DNA of 64,000 bases, from NCBI RefSeq assembly GCF_016583905.1, contig NZ_NRRY01000005.1, positions 62,001 to 126,000 on the forward strand, in the 5' to 3' direction. The notes below the pieces were generated by a model. It made no database searches. It had not been told where the DNA came from and saw nothing but the letters and a program-made list of their open reading frames with translations. A program made the translations under genes and the position numbers. This stretch comes from Lamprobacter modestohalophilus (GTDB lineage: Bacteria; Pseudomonadota; Gammaproteobacteria; Chromatiales; Chromatiaceae). Each line of letters opens with the position of its first letter. Position 1 is the first letter of the stretch. Positions 1 to 8,044 of the stretch are shown in pieces.

Positions 1-377
1 GCGGTGGGCGTGTCTTCGATGACGTCGTGCAGGATCGCCGCCATCAGGCCTTTGTAATCCATCCGCATCTCGGCGAGGATGCGCGCCACCGCGATGGGAT
101 GATAGATGTAGGGCTCACCGCTTTGTCGCTCCTGCCCTTGATGCGCTTCAGCACCAAAGAGGTAGGCTCGGTAGACCTCGCTGATCTGCTCGGGTGGCAG
201 ATAGGTCTCGAGTTCGGTGAGGAGATCGCTGATCAGGAAGCGCGCGGGCTCATTGTCCAGCCGCAGGTAGAGGCTCGGCCGCGAACTACCCGCGACGCGC
301 GCACCCTGCTGCGAATGTGCCTGCGGGATTCTCGGTGGAGGCTCATCCGAGCGCGACTGATAGGCAAGCGCGGGCAT
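1..377 (-). CDS. spoT: Bifunctional (p)ppGpp synthetase/hydrolase SpoT, N-terminal part only
   Basis: Reading leftward from 377, the frame encodes a SpoT/RelA-type N-terminus containing ETYLPPEQI, SGEPYIYHPIAVA and the HD-domain motif HDVIEDT of the (p)ppGpp hydrolase site; it runs off the left edge, so the synthetase, TGS and ACT parts are not visible. The first 30 or so residues before LYLRLDNEPARF look unconserved. ATG at 377 (GTG at 380 is in frame just before it) is my choice of start; a start closer to the conserved core is possible. It directly follows rpoZ, the usual rpoZ-spoT order, and governs stringent-response alarmone turnover in the cytoplasm. Confidence 0.93.
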   Translation of the reverse strand, partial: MPALAYQSRSDEPPPRIPQAHSQQGARVAGSSRPSLYLRLDNEPARFLISDLLTELETYLPPEQISEVYRAYLFGAEAHQGQERQSGEPYIYHPIAVARILAEMRMDYKGLMAAILHDVIEDTPT

Positions 378-426
378 CACGGATGCCGGAGCCCCCGTAC
401 GCAGCGAGCTCAGTGGTGATTCGGCC

Positions 427-705
427 TCAGTCTTCTGCATCCCGTGACGCAAGTTCTTCAGCCAGCGCGCGCTCGAGCGCCTCGGCCGCATCCTGAGCCG
501 CGCGATCGCCTTCTTCCAAGGTCTGCGGTTCGATCAATCCAGCCGCGATCTCACGCAGCGCCATGACCGTCGGCTTGTCATTCTCCCAGGGCAATAGCGG
601 CTCGACGCCCTTAGCGAGCTGGCGAGCGCGCTTGGACGACACCAAGACCAGCTCGAAACGGTTATCCACATGCTCGAGGCAGTCCTCGACCGTGATACGG
701 GCCAT
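427..705 (-). CDS. rpoZ: RNA polymerase omega subunit
   Basis: 92 residues beginning [20 protein letters not shown], the typical omega start, with the conserved RARQL and [14 protein letters not shown] segments. Omega helps fold and assemble beta-prime in RNA polymerase and takes part in ppGpp binding. A GGAGT Shine-Dalgarno sits about 8 nt before the ATG. It lies between gmk upstream and spoT downstream on the same strand, the standard gammaproteobacterial gmk-rpoZ-spoT order. The C-terminal tail is acidic and Ala/Glu rich. Confidence 0.97.
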   Translation of the reverse strand: MARITVEDCLEHVDNRFELVLVSSKRARQLAKGVEPLLPWENDKPTVMALREIAAGLIEPQTLEEGDRAAQDAAEALERALAEELASRDAED

Positions 706-827
706 TCAAGTACTCCAAAAACGACAGAAATTAATGCTCAAACTACCAGAAAAAAACTAGGCTGGCATCGTCTTGCGAGGTTGCCCGGCCGGCAGATGCC
801 AGAACGATCGACGCCAGACCGATCAGG

Positions 828-874
828 GTTAACCTGAATTTCACGCGATTCATGTTCCGGGGTGGTGGCGCGCC
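828..874. repeat. 47-bp dispersed repeat, copy A
   Basis: This stretch, containing CACGCGATTCAT and TTCCGGGGTG, matches 54200-54246 at 38 of 47 positions without gaps. Both copies are in the same orientation and in intergenic DNA (gmk-rpoZ here, nnr-tsaE there). Function unknown. Confidence 0.7.
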
Positions 875-930
875 ATGAGCGTTCGGTCATGGGCATTCGG
901 CCATGAGCGTTCGGCCATGGCCATATCCAA
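875..930. repeat. 14-bp tandem repeat in the gmk-rpoZ spacer
   Basis: Three near-identical 14-bp units (ATGAGCGTTCGGTC at 875, ATGGGCATTCGGCC at 889, ATGAGCGTTCGGCC at 903), then decaying ATGG-starting units to about 930. It directly abuts the dispersed repeat at 828-874. The unit is not a multiple of three and lies between genes. Confidence 0.75.
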
Positions 931-952
931 TGGCGCTCGCCGATGCTCGCTG

Positions 953-1600
953 CTACGCCCCCAGCATCAACCGCAGCCGATCTTGCTCCCTCAAACCTTG
1001 ATGCACGCTGCGCAAACGCTCCGCGGTCAGGATACAGTTGAGTTCTTGCAGGGCTTGATCAAAGTGCTCATTGACCACGAGGTAGCGATATTCGTCCCAA
1101 TGCGAGAGTTCATCGCGCGCCTTGCCCATCCGGTCCCTGATCACGGCATCGCTATCCTGGCCTCGACCGCGCAAACGCTGTTCCAGGGCTGAGAGCGATG
1201 GCGGCACGATGAAGATCGAGACCGCCTCTGGAAAGCGTTCGCGGACCTGGCGCGCGCCCTGCCAATCGATCTCGAGCAGCAGGTCCTGACCTTGCTCCAG
1301 GGTCTCGCGGAGCGATGCCTCTGCCGTTCCGTAGGCGTTATCGAAGACGCGAGCGTACTCGATAAAGGCCCCTGTCTCGATCATCGCCTCGAATCGGTCG
1401 TGATCGATGAAGTGATAATGCGAACCGTCGATCTCGCCCGGTCGACGCTGCCGTGTGGTATAGGAAACGGACAGCGACAGCGCCGGATCGTTCTCGAGCA
1501 GTGCGGCGACGAGACTGGTCTTACCGGCTCCCGAAGGAGCCGAGACGACGAACAGGATACCGCTCGGATGGCTCGAGTGCGGCTGATCGGCAAGGGACAT
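953..1600 (-). CDS. gmk: Guanylate kinase
   Basis: 215 residues with the P-loop SAPSGAGKTSL near residues 19-29 and the GMP-binding region YTTRQRRPGEIDGSHYHF. Converts GMP plus ATP to GDP plus ADP in the cytoplasm. The ATG at 1600 has a GGAAG ribosome site. It precedes rpoZ-spoT on the minus strand, linking GTP supply to alarmone metabolism. It ends with TAG; a 247-bp repeat-bearing spacer separates it from rpoZ, so rpoZ may have its own promoter. The gene is divergent from the aminotransferase gene. Confidence 0.97.
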   Translation of the reverse strand: MSLADQPHSSHPSGILFVVSAPSGAGKTSLVAALLENDPALSLSVSYTTRQRRPGEIDGSHYHFIDHDRFEAMIETGAFIEYARVFDNAYGTAEASLRETLEQGQDLLLEIDWQGARQVRERFPEAVSIFIVPPSLSALEQRLRGRGQDSDAVIRDRMGKARDELSHWDEYRYLVVNEHFDQALQELNCILTAERLRSVHQGLREQDRLRLMLGA

Positions 1601-1803
1601 AGGGCTTCCAGCGTTGGCCAGGGTCAGCCCTTTAGGCTATCGCAGCAGCCGCGGCATGGATAGCGCCATGAGGCGATTGTCCCCGCATCGGCGAGCATTC
1701 GGTGCAGAACTCGGGCGGCTCGGAACCCATCTCAGCCGCCAGTGGATGACTGAGGAGCTTTGCTGGCATCATCTACCGTCTATAGCGCGTAACGTCCATA
1801 GCC

Positions 1804-1839
1804 CGTCGCCAGCCCGGACGATGCAGCGCTCGTTTCACG
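1804..1839 (+). repeat. 36-bp dispersed intergenic repeat, copy 1
   Basis: CGTCGCCAGCCCGGACGATG followed by an AGCGCT/GTTT core. It matches 55826-55861 at 33 of 36 positions, and the reverse complement of 60648-60683 clearly. It lies in the spacer upstream of the aminotransferase gene. Confidence 0.8.
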
Positions 1840-1868
1840 CGAACCCCGGCAATCGACCACCCAGCCCC

Positions 1869-2999
1869 ATGCATCCAGACTTCGATCTCGACCCCGACCT
1901 CCTCTACCTCAATCACGCCGCCATCGCGCCTTGGCCAAAACGCACGGTCAAAGCAGTCGCGGACTTCGCCGCAGAACAAGGGCGGCTCGGATCGAAACGC
2001 TATCTGACCTGGCTCGCCATCGAGCAGCGGCTGCGCGAGCGATCGGCGCGGCTGATCGGTGCCGATTCCGCCGCGGAGATCGCCCTGCTGAAGAGCACCT
2101 CCGAAGGCCTCTCCTTCATCGCCCAAGGGCTCGATTGGCAGGATGGCGACAACATCGTCACCATCGCACAGGAATTCCCCTCGAACCGGATCGTCTGGGA
2201 GACGCTGGCTGAGCGCGGCGTTGCGCTGCGCTCGCTCGATCTCTCGACCAGCACGGCTCCAGAAGCCGATCTGCTCGCCCTCTGCGATCCACGCACCCGC
2301 CTGATCGCGGTCAGCTGGGTCCAATACGGCCGGGGTCAGCGCCTCGACATCGCCCAGCTGGCCGCCGCCTGCCGCCAGCGTGGCATCCTACTCTGCCTGG
2401 ATGCGATTCAAGGGCTCGGCGCCCTCCCCTTCGATCTCGCCACCAGCCCGGTCGACTTCATCGTCGCCGATGGCCACAAGTGGATGCTCGGCCCAGAGGG
2501 GCTAGCGCTGTTCTGGTGTCGGCCCGCGCTGCGCGACCAACTCAGCCTCACCGAGTTCGGCTGGCACATGGTCGAAGACATGGGGGATTTCGATCGCAAA
2601 AGTTGGCGCCCCGCCGAGAGCGCAAGGCGGTTCGAATGCGGCAGCCCGAATATGCTCGGCATCCATGCCCTCGAGGCCAGCCTGTCATTGCTCGAGGAGA
2701 CGGGCGCAGCGCAGATCGCGGGCGCAATCGAAGCCCGTATTGCACGTCTCATCGAGCTCATCGATCAAGCCGGCTTCGAGCTCTTGTCGCCGCGCGAGCC
2801 GCAGCGGCGAGCGGGCATCGTCACCTTCCGCGTGCCTGAAGCCGATCAGTCGGCGCTCTATCAACGACTCATGGCGCAGGGCCTGATGTGCGCGAGTCGC
2901 GGCGGCGGGCTGCGGTTCTCGCCGCATTTCTACACCCCGGAGCACGATTTGCAGCGCGCCATCGCGCTCACCAAAGCCTCAGCACAGCAGCCCAAGTAA
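1869..2999 (+). CDS. Class V aminotransferase family protein (PLP-dependent)
   Basis: 376 residues from ATG 1869 (MHPDFDLDPDLLYLNHAAIAP). The fold is the NifS/IscS-like class V family: LNHAAIAP near the N-terminus, the cofactor-contact segment VSWVQYGRGQRLD, LCLDAIQGLGALPFD with the PLP aspartate, and the Schiff-base lysine in ADGHKWMLGPEG (K204). Related proteins include cysteine desulfurase-like and isopenicillin-N-epimerase-like enzymes; I cannot name the substrate. The longer frame upstream (from 1614) covers intergenic repeats and looks non-coding. No partner gene is evident; gmk is divergent. Confidence 0.88.
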   Translation: MHPDFDLDPDLLYLNHAAIAPWPKRTVKAVADFAAEQGRLGSKRYLTWLAIEQRLRERSARLIGADSAAEIALLKSTSEGLSFIAQGLDWQDGDNIVTIAQEFPSNRIVWETLAERGVALRSLDLSTSTAPEADLLALCDPRTRLIAVSWVQYGRGQRLDIAQLAAACRQRGILLCLDAIQGLGALPFDLATSPVDFIVADGHKWMLGPEGLALFWCRPALRDQLSLTEFGWHMVEDMGDFDRKSWRPAESARRFECGSPNMLGIHALEASLSLLEETGAAQIAGAIEARIARLIELIDQAGFELLSPREPQRRAGIVTFRVPEADQSALYQRLMAQGLMCASRGGGLRFSPHFYTPEHDLQRAIALTKASAQQPK

Positions 3000-3106
3000 C
3001 AGCTCCCCGTGAAACCGAACGTCGGTGCAGAAGCAGAAGCCGCAACCCGTGCAAAAAAGGCAACCCGTGCAAACCATCATTCGATCGCCTCAACATCCGA
3101 AGCAAG

Positions 3107-3568
3107 ATGCCCCATTTCTCTATCAAGGACCAGCTGCCCTCCTCCCACCCTCAGCCAAGCGCTCACCAAGACTTGAACCAATGGCAGCTCGCGCTGCGGG
3201 TCTTTGCTGCGCCATCGGATACCAATCTTGATGGTGACATCTTCGGCGGCTGGCTCCTGGCACAGGCCGATATCGCGGCTGCCAGCATCGCTGTCGCGAG
3301 GGCCCAGGGCCGCGTGGCCACGGTTGCCATCCAGGCGTTCCAGTTTCAAGCGCCGATCCGCGTTGGCGATCTCGTCGATCTCTACGCCCGGATCGACGGC
3401 ACCGGCAAGACCTCGATGACGATCGATGTCAGCGCTTGGGCGCGACGTGCGTCCAAACCGGGGGCGACCCGCGAGGTCGCGACAGGCAAGCTGGTTTTTG
3501 TCGCGCTCGGTGACGACGGACGAACGCGCCGCCTGCCGGCCTGGGTCGAGCCCACTGAATCCGCTTGA
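3107..3568 (+). CDS. Acyl-CoA thioesterase, YciA-like hotdog family
   Basis: 153 residues from ATG 3107. The segment LRVFAAPSDTNLDGDIFGGWLLAQADIAA is a hotdog acyl-CoA hydrolase signature (N-x-G-D-x-FGGWLL, with catalytic Asp), followed by FQFQAPIRVGDLVDLYARI. It would hydrolyse acyl-CoA to free acid plus CoA; chain length is not readable from sequence. The frame extends upstream to 2888 but that part overlaps the aminotransferase in another frame and is not plausible. It stands alone, followed by an 11-bp tandem repeat. Confidence 0.88.
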   Translation: MPHFSIKDQLPSSHPQPSAHQDLNQWQLALRVFAAPSDTNLDGDIFGGWLLAQADIAAASIAVARAQGRVATVAIQAFQFQAPIRVGDLVDLYARIDGTGKTSMTIDVSAWARRASKPGATREVATGKLVFVALGDDGRTRRLPAWVEPTESA

Positions 3569-3573
3569 CGCAC

Positions 3574-3630
3574 AAGCTAGCCCGAAGCTAGCCCGAAGCT
3601 AGCCCGCAAGCCAGCCCACAAGCTAGCCGT
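3574..3630. repeat. 11-bp tandem repeat (AAGCTAGCCCG)
   Basis: Three exact AAGCTAGCCCG units (3574, 3585, 3596) followed by two degenerate units to about 3630. It lies just after the thioesterase stop, in the spacer before the polyphosphate phosphotransferase gene. Confidence 0.85.
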
Positions 3631-3750
3631 CAACACTGAGCGATACACCGTCATCGGCGATCGCCAGCACTTCCACCTGTCGATGACACGATCCGCATGC
3701 GATGATTCAGGCGGCCAGCATCCAAACGCACACATTTTCGGGTATCGCAT

Positions 3751-5304
3751 ATGTTCGAGGCAGCAAAGGTCGGTCGATCGGTCAGCAAATCAGACTTCAA
3801 GGCACAACGTGACGAACTGCGTACCCAGTTGCTCGAGGCACAGCGCGAGCTGACCGATAGCCATATCCCAGTCATCGTCATCATCGCGGGCGTCGAGGCC
3901 GCCGGTAAGGGCGAGGTCGTCAACAGCCTCAACGAGTGGCTGGACACCCGCGGCGTGCAGACCTTCGCGTTCTGGGACTTCAGCGATGAAGAGCGGGAAC
4001 GGCCCCGATACTGGCGCTTCTGGCGCACCCTACCGCCGCGTGGCGAGATCGCCATCCTGTTCGGCGGCTGGTATCTAGCCCCGATCGAGCACCGCTTTCG
4101 GGGCGAATGCGATGATGCGGCGCTCGACTCCGAACTGGCACGCATCGTCGACTTCGAGCGCTCGCTGACCCACGACGGCGCCCTGGTGGTGAAATTCTGG
4201 TTTCACCTCTCCGAGGAAGACCAGAAGAACCGGCTCAAGGAGCTCTCGCGCGACGATCGAAGTCGCTGGAAGATGCTGCCGAAGAAGTCGAAGTTCACCG
4301 AGCAATATCAGCTGTTCGAATACGTGGCCGAGCGCGTCATCCGGCAAACCGACCGCGGCATCGCGCCCTGGTACCTGATCGAGGCAGAGGACAAACGCTA
4401 TCGGGATCTCACCGTCGGCAAGACGCTGTTACAGGCGATTCGGGCGCGCATGCAACAACCGCTGCCAACGGAGCCACCGGCAACCGCTGAGCCGCTCGAC
4501 CTGCCCGAATCGGCAAGCGCTCAGATCACCCTGCTCGACCAGCTCGACCTCAGCCAGCAGCTCTCTCGCGATGCGTACAAGGAGGAACTGAAGAAGTATC
4601 AACGCGAGATCAACGAGCTCGCCTGGAAGGCCTACAAGCAACAGCGCACCACAGTTTTGGTGTTCGAGGGCGTGGATGCAGGCGGTAAAGGCGGCGCCAT
4701 CCGCCGCATCACCAGCGCGGTGGATGCGCGGCTCTATCGCACCATCCCGATTGCAGCGCCGACCGACGAAGAGAAGGCACACCATTATCTCTGGCGGTTC
4801 TGGCGCCACCTGCCGCGCGCCGGTCATATCATCATCTACGATCGTTCCTGGTACGGCCGCGTACTGGTCGAGCGCGTCGAGGGCTTCGCCGCCGAGGATG
4901 AATGGCGCCGGGCCTACGCCGAGATCAACGAATTCGAAGAGCAGCTGGTCGAAAATGGTGCCGTGCTGCTCAAATTTTGGCTGCAGGTGAGCGAAGAAGA
5001 ACAGCTACAACGGTTCCAGGATCGCGAAAAGACGCCGTACAAGCAGTACAAGATCACCGATGAAGACTGGCGCAACCGTGAAAAGTGGCCGCAGTACAAG
5101 ATCGCCGTCAACGAGATGATCGCTCGCACCAGCACCGAATACGCCCCCTGGACGCTGGTTGAAGGCAACGACAAGCAATTCGCGCGCATCAAGGTGATGA
5201 AGACCGTCTGTGAGCGGTTGCGCGACACCCTCGGTGACGACTCATCGGCGATTCCCGGCAGCGGCATCGCCCGTTGTGGTTACAAGGCCGTGGAATCGGA
5301 TTGA
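3751..5304 (+). CDS. pap: Polyphosphate:AMP phosphotransferase, two-domain PPK2
   Basis: 517 residues made of two PPK2-type domains in tandem, as in class II PPK2. The first has the P-loop-like GVEAAGKGEVVNSLNEWLD (about residues 48-66) but LFGGWYLAPIEHRF where an active domain has the lid. The second has GVDAGGKGGAIRRIT (about residue 308) and the complete YDRSWYGRVLVERVEGF segment, so catalysis probably lies there. It phosphorylates AMP to ADP with polyphosphate as donor. Start MFEAAKVGRSVSK fits the family. Convergent with the ClC fusion gene. Confidence 0.93.
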   Translation: MFEAAKVGRSVSKSDFKAQRDELRTQLLEAQRELTDSHIPVIVIIAGVEAAGKGEVVNSLNEWLDTRGVQTFAFWDFSDEERERPRYWRFWRTLPPRGEIAILFGGWYLAPIEHRFRGECDDAALDSELARIVDFERSLTHDGALVVKFWFHLSEEDQKNRLKELSRDDRSRWKMLPKKSKFTEQYQLFEYVAERVIRQTDRGIAPWYLIEAEDKRYRDLTVGKTLLQAIRARMQQPLPTEPPATAEPLDLPESASAQITLLDQLDLSQQLSRDAYKEELKKYQREINELAWKAYKQQRTTVLVFEGVDAGGKGGAIRRITSAVDARLYRTIPIAAPTDEEKAHHYLWRFWRHLPRAGHIIIYDRSWYGRVLVERVEGFAAEDEWRRAYAEINEFEEQLVENGAVLLKFWLQVSEEEQLQRFQDREKTPYKQYKITDEDWRNREKWPQYKIAVNEMIARTSTEYAPWTLVEGNDKQFARIKVMKTVCERLRDTLGDDSSAIPGSGIARCGYKAVESD

Positions 5305-5449
5305 CGGACGGGCGCCTGGTCGCCCTCAGTTCTATCGCTGCCGTATTGGCTGGGGAGATCGGCGTCGAGCAGGCATTGAACCAACGGCCGACACGGTAAA
5401 GCGCGCCAGGCCTCGGCGCCATCCGTCACCTGGCTGGCGCCATCAACCG

Positions 5450-7717
5450 CTAAGCGGGTTGTTCCCGTGGCAACAAAGAGTCCGCGTACATCGGCTTGAC
5501 GGCGTTGTAACGTCGGGCCGTGTAGTGCGCGGTGATCACGGCCAGCATCAATGGCAAGACGATGTTGTAGTCCATGGTGAGCTCAAACACCATCAGGATC
5601 GACATCAGCGGGGCGTGGGTGGTGCCTGCGAGCATCGCGCCCATGCCAACCACGGCATAGGCGCTCGGGGTTGCGGTGCCATCTGGCAGCAGAGCGTGCA
5701 CCAGGGTGCCGAAGAGGGCGCCGAGCATGGCGCCGACGAAGATCGTCGGCGTAAACGCACCACCCACGGCGCCGGAGCCGTGGGTCGCGGCGGTGGCGAT
5801 CATCTTCAGCACCAGCACGGTCAGCAAGGCCTGCCAAGCCCAGGGGTCCTGCAAGACTGCATTGACGACGCTGTAGCCATTGCCCCACACCTGGGGCTCG
5901 TAAACCGAGATCGCGCCGACCACGAGCCCACCAAGGGCCATGCGCCCAGCCAAAGGCATCGGCAGACGACCGAAGACCTGATGTGAGCGCTCCAAAAGGC
6001 TCAGAAACGCCGGCGCCAAATGGCCGGCCAGGATGCCAAGCACCAGGTACAGCGCCAACTCCCAGTCACTGACCAGGCTGAATGCCGGGATCTGATAGAC
6101 CGGCGCATACCCGAGGATCTCGTGGACCGTGGTGTTGGCGATCACCGCGGCGATGATCAGCGGGCCGATGTGCTCCAAGGCGATCGAGCCGAGCACGATC
6201 TCAGCGACAAAGAGGGTTGCTGCGATTGGTGCGTTGTAGGCCGATGCCAGTCCGGCAGCGGCCCCAGCGGCGACCAGGAGCCTCAGGCGATCACGCGGAA
6301 AATGGCTGAGGCGGCCCATCGCCGAGGCCACCATCGCCGCCAGCTGCACCATCGCGCCCTCGCGGCCGATCGAGCCACCAGAGGCCACGGTCACCAGCGA
6401 CGAACTCGCCTTCACCAAGCTATGGCGCACGCTAATCCAGCCATCCCCCACCGCAACCGCCTCCATGTAGTCGGTCGTTGAGCGCCCCCGTAGGAGCCCA
6501 CCAATCTGTTGCAGGATCAACCCAGCCAGGAGCCCACCGGCCACCGGAAACAACAGCCGCTGCCAGGGTGCAAGCGCCTCAGCGGCCGCGACCAACCCTT
6601 GATCTTGTCCGCTGACCAGCCATTCGAGGAGCCGAATCCCCTCACGGAACAGCACCGTCACCAAGGCGCCGAAGAACCCGGCCAGGGTGGCCAACAACAG
6701 CAGCGTGTATAACTCGGATTGACCTCCAGAGAGCAACAGCACCGCGCGCTTCGGCAGCTGCGCCGCTGCTCCCAACGCCGTGGTTGCCGAAAATGGGCGT
6801 CCGCTGATCGCCCAGCGACGCTCCCAACGGATCATGGCGGCCGCGATCAGGGCAAGCAAGAGCGCCGTCATCGCCCACACCGGAGCCCGATTGCCCTCAG
6901 GGGCAATTGATCCTTCGCCGCTGTCCTTTAACGCAGCAGCATGCACCGAAGTGCCCACAGGTGCCGGCGCAGATTTCGGCGTTGATATCGGCGTTGATAT
7001 CGGCGCAGGTGTTGAACCATTTGGAGACGCCTCCTGGGGAACCGTTGACGCTGCAGCCTGAGTCGGTAGTGCCTCATTCGGAAGGCCTTGATTGGAAGGC
7101 AGATCTGGCGCACCAGCCGGCGCTGCAGCTGGTCCCAATGATCGCCCTGCGCCGAGCTTCGCCGTCGGCTCTGACTTTGGAATCGGAATCTCGTTGGGCA
7201 AAACGGCGGACTCGGCGGCTTCGGCACCCTCCGTACCGCGCTCAAGGCTGATCGTTTCGCGGGACTGGAGGTCTGCGCCTGACCCATCGGCAGCTAAGTC
7301 ACCCTTGTCCTCCGCCGCCGGACACTCGATCGGCCGTCCACTCCGCCGATGCTCAGCCCACTGCTCGGCTTGCTGCTGCACCTGCGCGCGTGCGGAGTCA
7401 GCATCCACTTGCTCAGCCTGTTTCACAGCGGGCACGCTCAGCACCGCACCAACACGCAAGACCCCGTTCAGATTGCAGGAAGGCGAAAACGCGTCCGGAT
7501 TCGCCTTCAGCAACGCCAACATCATCTGATCCCTCGTCAACCCGAACCCAGTGTTCAGGCGCCCAGCGATCTCCCAGAGTGACTCGCCGGCGCGCACCGG
7601 TCCATAGGTTTGTTCAGCAGCGGCGAGCCAAGTGGGACCGAGCGCAACCAGCAGCGCAAGGCCAATCAGCCATAACCGGACCTGGTGTCGAAGCCGCATC
7701 AGCGTAGCCAATCTCAA
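5450..7717 (-). CDS. FimV/LysM-type periplasmic domain fused to a ClC chloride channel/transporter
   Basis: One uninterrupted 755-residue frame. Residues 1-34 are a signal peptide (RLWLIGLALLVALGPTWLAAAEQ). Residues about 37-97 match the FimV N-terminal LysM region (YGPVRAGESLWEIAGRL, MMLALLKANPDAF, LRVGAVLSVP). A Pro/Ala/Ser/Thr linker with 12-bp repeats follows to about 275, then a membrane segment, then a ClC core. ClC marks are GSIGREGAMVQ, with the gating glutamate at about E453, and GAVGGAFTP near residue 650; the usual GSGIP selectivity motif is replaced by RGRSTTDY. No CBS domains. It presumably moves Cl- while the LysM part binds peptidoglycan; the fusion is unusual. Confidence 0.9.
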   Translation of the reverse strand: MRLATLMRLRHQVRLWLIGLALLVALGPTWLAAAEQTYGPVRAGESLWEIAGRLNTGFGLTRDQMMLALLKANPDAFSPSCNLNGVLRVGAVLSVPAVKQAEQVDADSARAQVQQQAEQWAEHRRSGRPIECPAAEDKGDLAADGSGADLQSRETISLERGTEGAEAAESAVLPNEIPIPKSEPTAKLGAGRSLGPAAAPAGAPDLPSNQGLPNEALPTQAAASTVPQEASPNGSTPAPISTPISTPKSAPAPVGTSVHAAALKDSGEGSIAPEGNRAPVWAMTALLLALIAAAMIRWERRWAISGRPFSATTALGAAAQLPKRAVLLLSGGQSELYTLLLLATLAGFFGALVTVLFREGIRLLEWLVSGQDQGLVAAAEALAPWQRLLFPVAGGLLAGLILQQIGGLLRGRSTTDYMEAVAVGDGWISVRHSLVKASSSLVTVASGGSIGREGAMVQLAAMVASAMGRLSHFPRDRLRLLVAAGAAAGLASAYNAPIAATLFVAEIVLGSIALEHIGPLIIAAVIANTTVHEILGYAPVYQIPAFSLVSDWELALYLVLGILAGHLAPAFLSLLERSHQVFGRLPMPLAGRMALGGLVVGAISVYEPQVWGNGYSVVNAVLQDPWAWQALLTVLVLKMIATAATHGSGAVGGAFTPTIFVGAMLGALFGTLVHALLPDGTATPSAYAVVGMGAMLAGTTHAPLMSILMVFELTMDYNIVLPLMLAVITAHYTARRYNAVKPMYADSLLPREQPA
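6960..7015 (-). repeat. In-frame 12-bp repeat in the FimV-ClC linker
   Basis: GGCGTTGATATC units (12 bp) repeat on the plus strand; on the coding strand this gives STPISTP/APISTPKS-like residues between the LysM and ClC parts. The unit keeps the reading frame. Confidence 0.7.
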
Positions 7718-8044
7718 TTAGGCTCAAAATTAGGGTCAATGAGGGTCAAGCTCATCATGCGAGCGATTGGCGAGTATTCATCGCCTATCGCCACCCCACC
7801 CCAGAAGATAAGCGATGGCTTGAAGGTTGAAGGTAACGCTCACAAGGAAGCCGTTGCCGCGGATGCTACCGCAACCTCAAGCACTCGAATGCCTGACTTG
7901 CTGTGATCACGAACGCCATCAGGCGAACACGGGATACGATATAGGGATTGGACCTGCCGCGACACCGACTCATTTCGAGCCATCGGCGTCGAATCGACTG
8001 CACAACCTCGAATCGCCGCCATTGGACAGGCCTCACCAGAGCCG
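7718..8044. other. Intergenic region without a supportable gene
   Basis: 327 bp between the ClC fusion start and the birA stop. Reading toward clc there are spaced TTGACCCT-like direct repeats (about 7722-7752) that could be operator or decayed repeat sequence. No convincing ribosome site with an ORF was found on either strand. Confidence 0.4.

Noticed and set aside
27-419. 130-codon plus-strand ORF at the left edge
   Set aside because: It lies antisense to the spoT coding frame, which carries the conserved HDVIEDT and SGEPYIYHP motifs.
875-930. Possible CRISPR or attachment site in the gmk-rpoZ spacer
   Set aside because: The 14-bp units have no spacers, and there is no integrase or cas gene nearby.
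1614-1868. N-terminal extension of the aminotransferase
   Set aside because: It covers a dispersed repeat and has no family similarity; the family start fits ATG 1869.
5210-5986. 258-codon plus-strand ORF after the polyphosphate phosphotransferase
   Set aside because: His/Gln/Arg-rich with no family pattern; most of it is antisense to the ClC C-terminus and the rest overlaps the pap end.
7840-8022. 60-codon minus-strand ORF between the ClC fusion and birA
   Set aside because: No ribosome site, no recognisable pattern and repeat-like surroundings.
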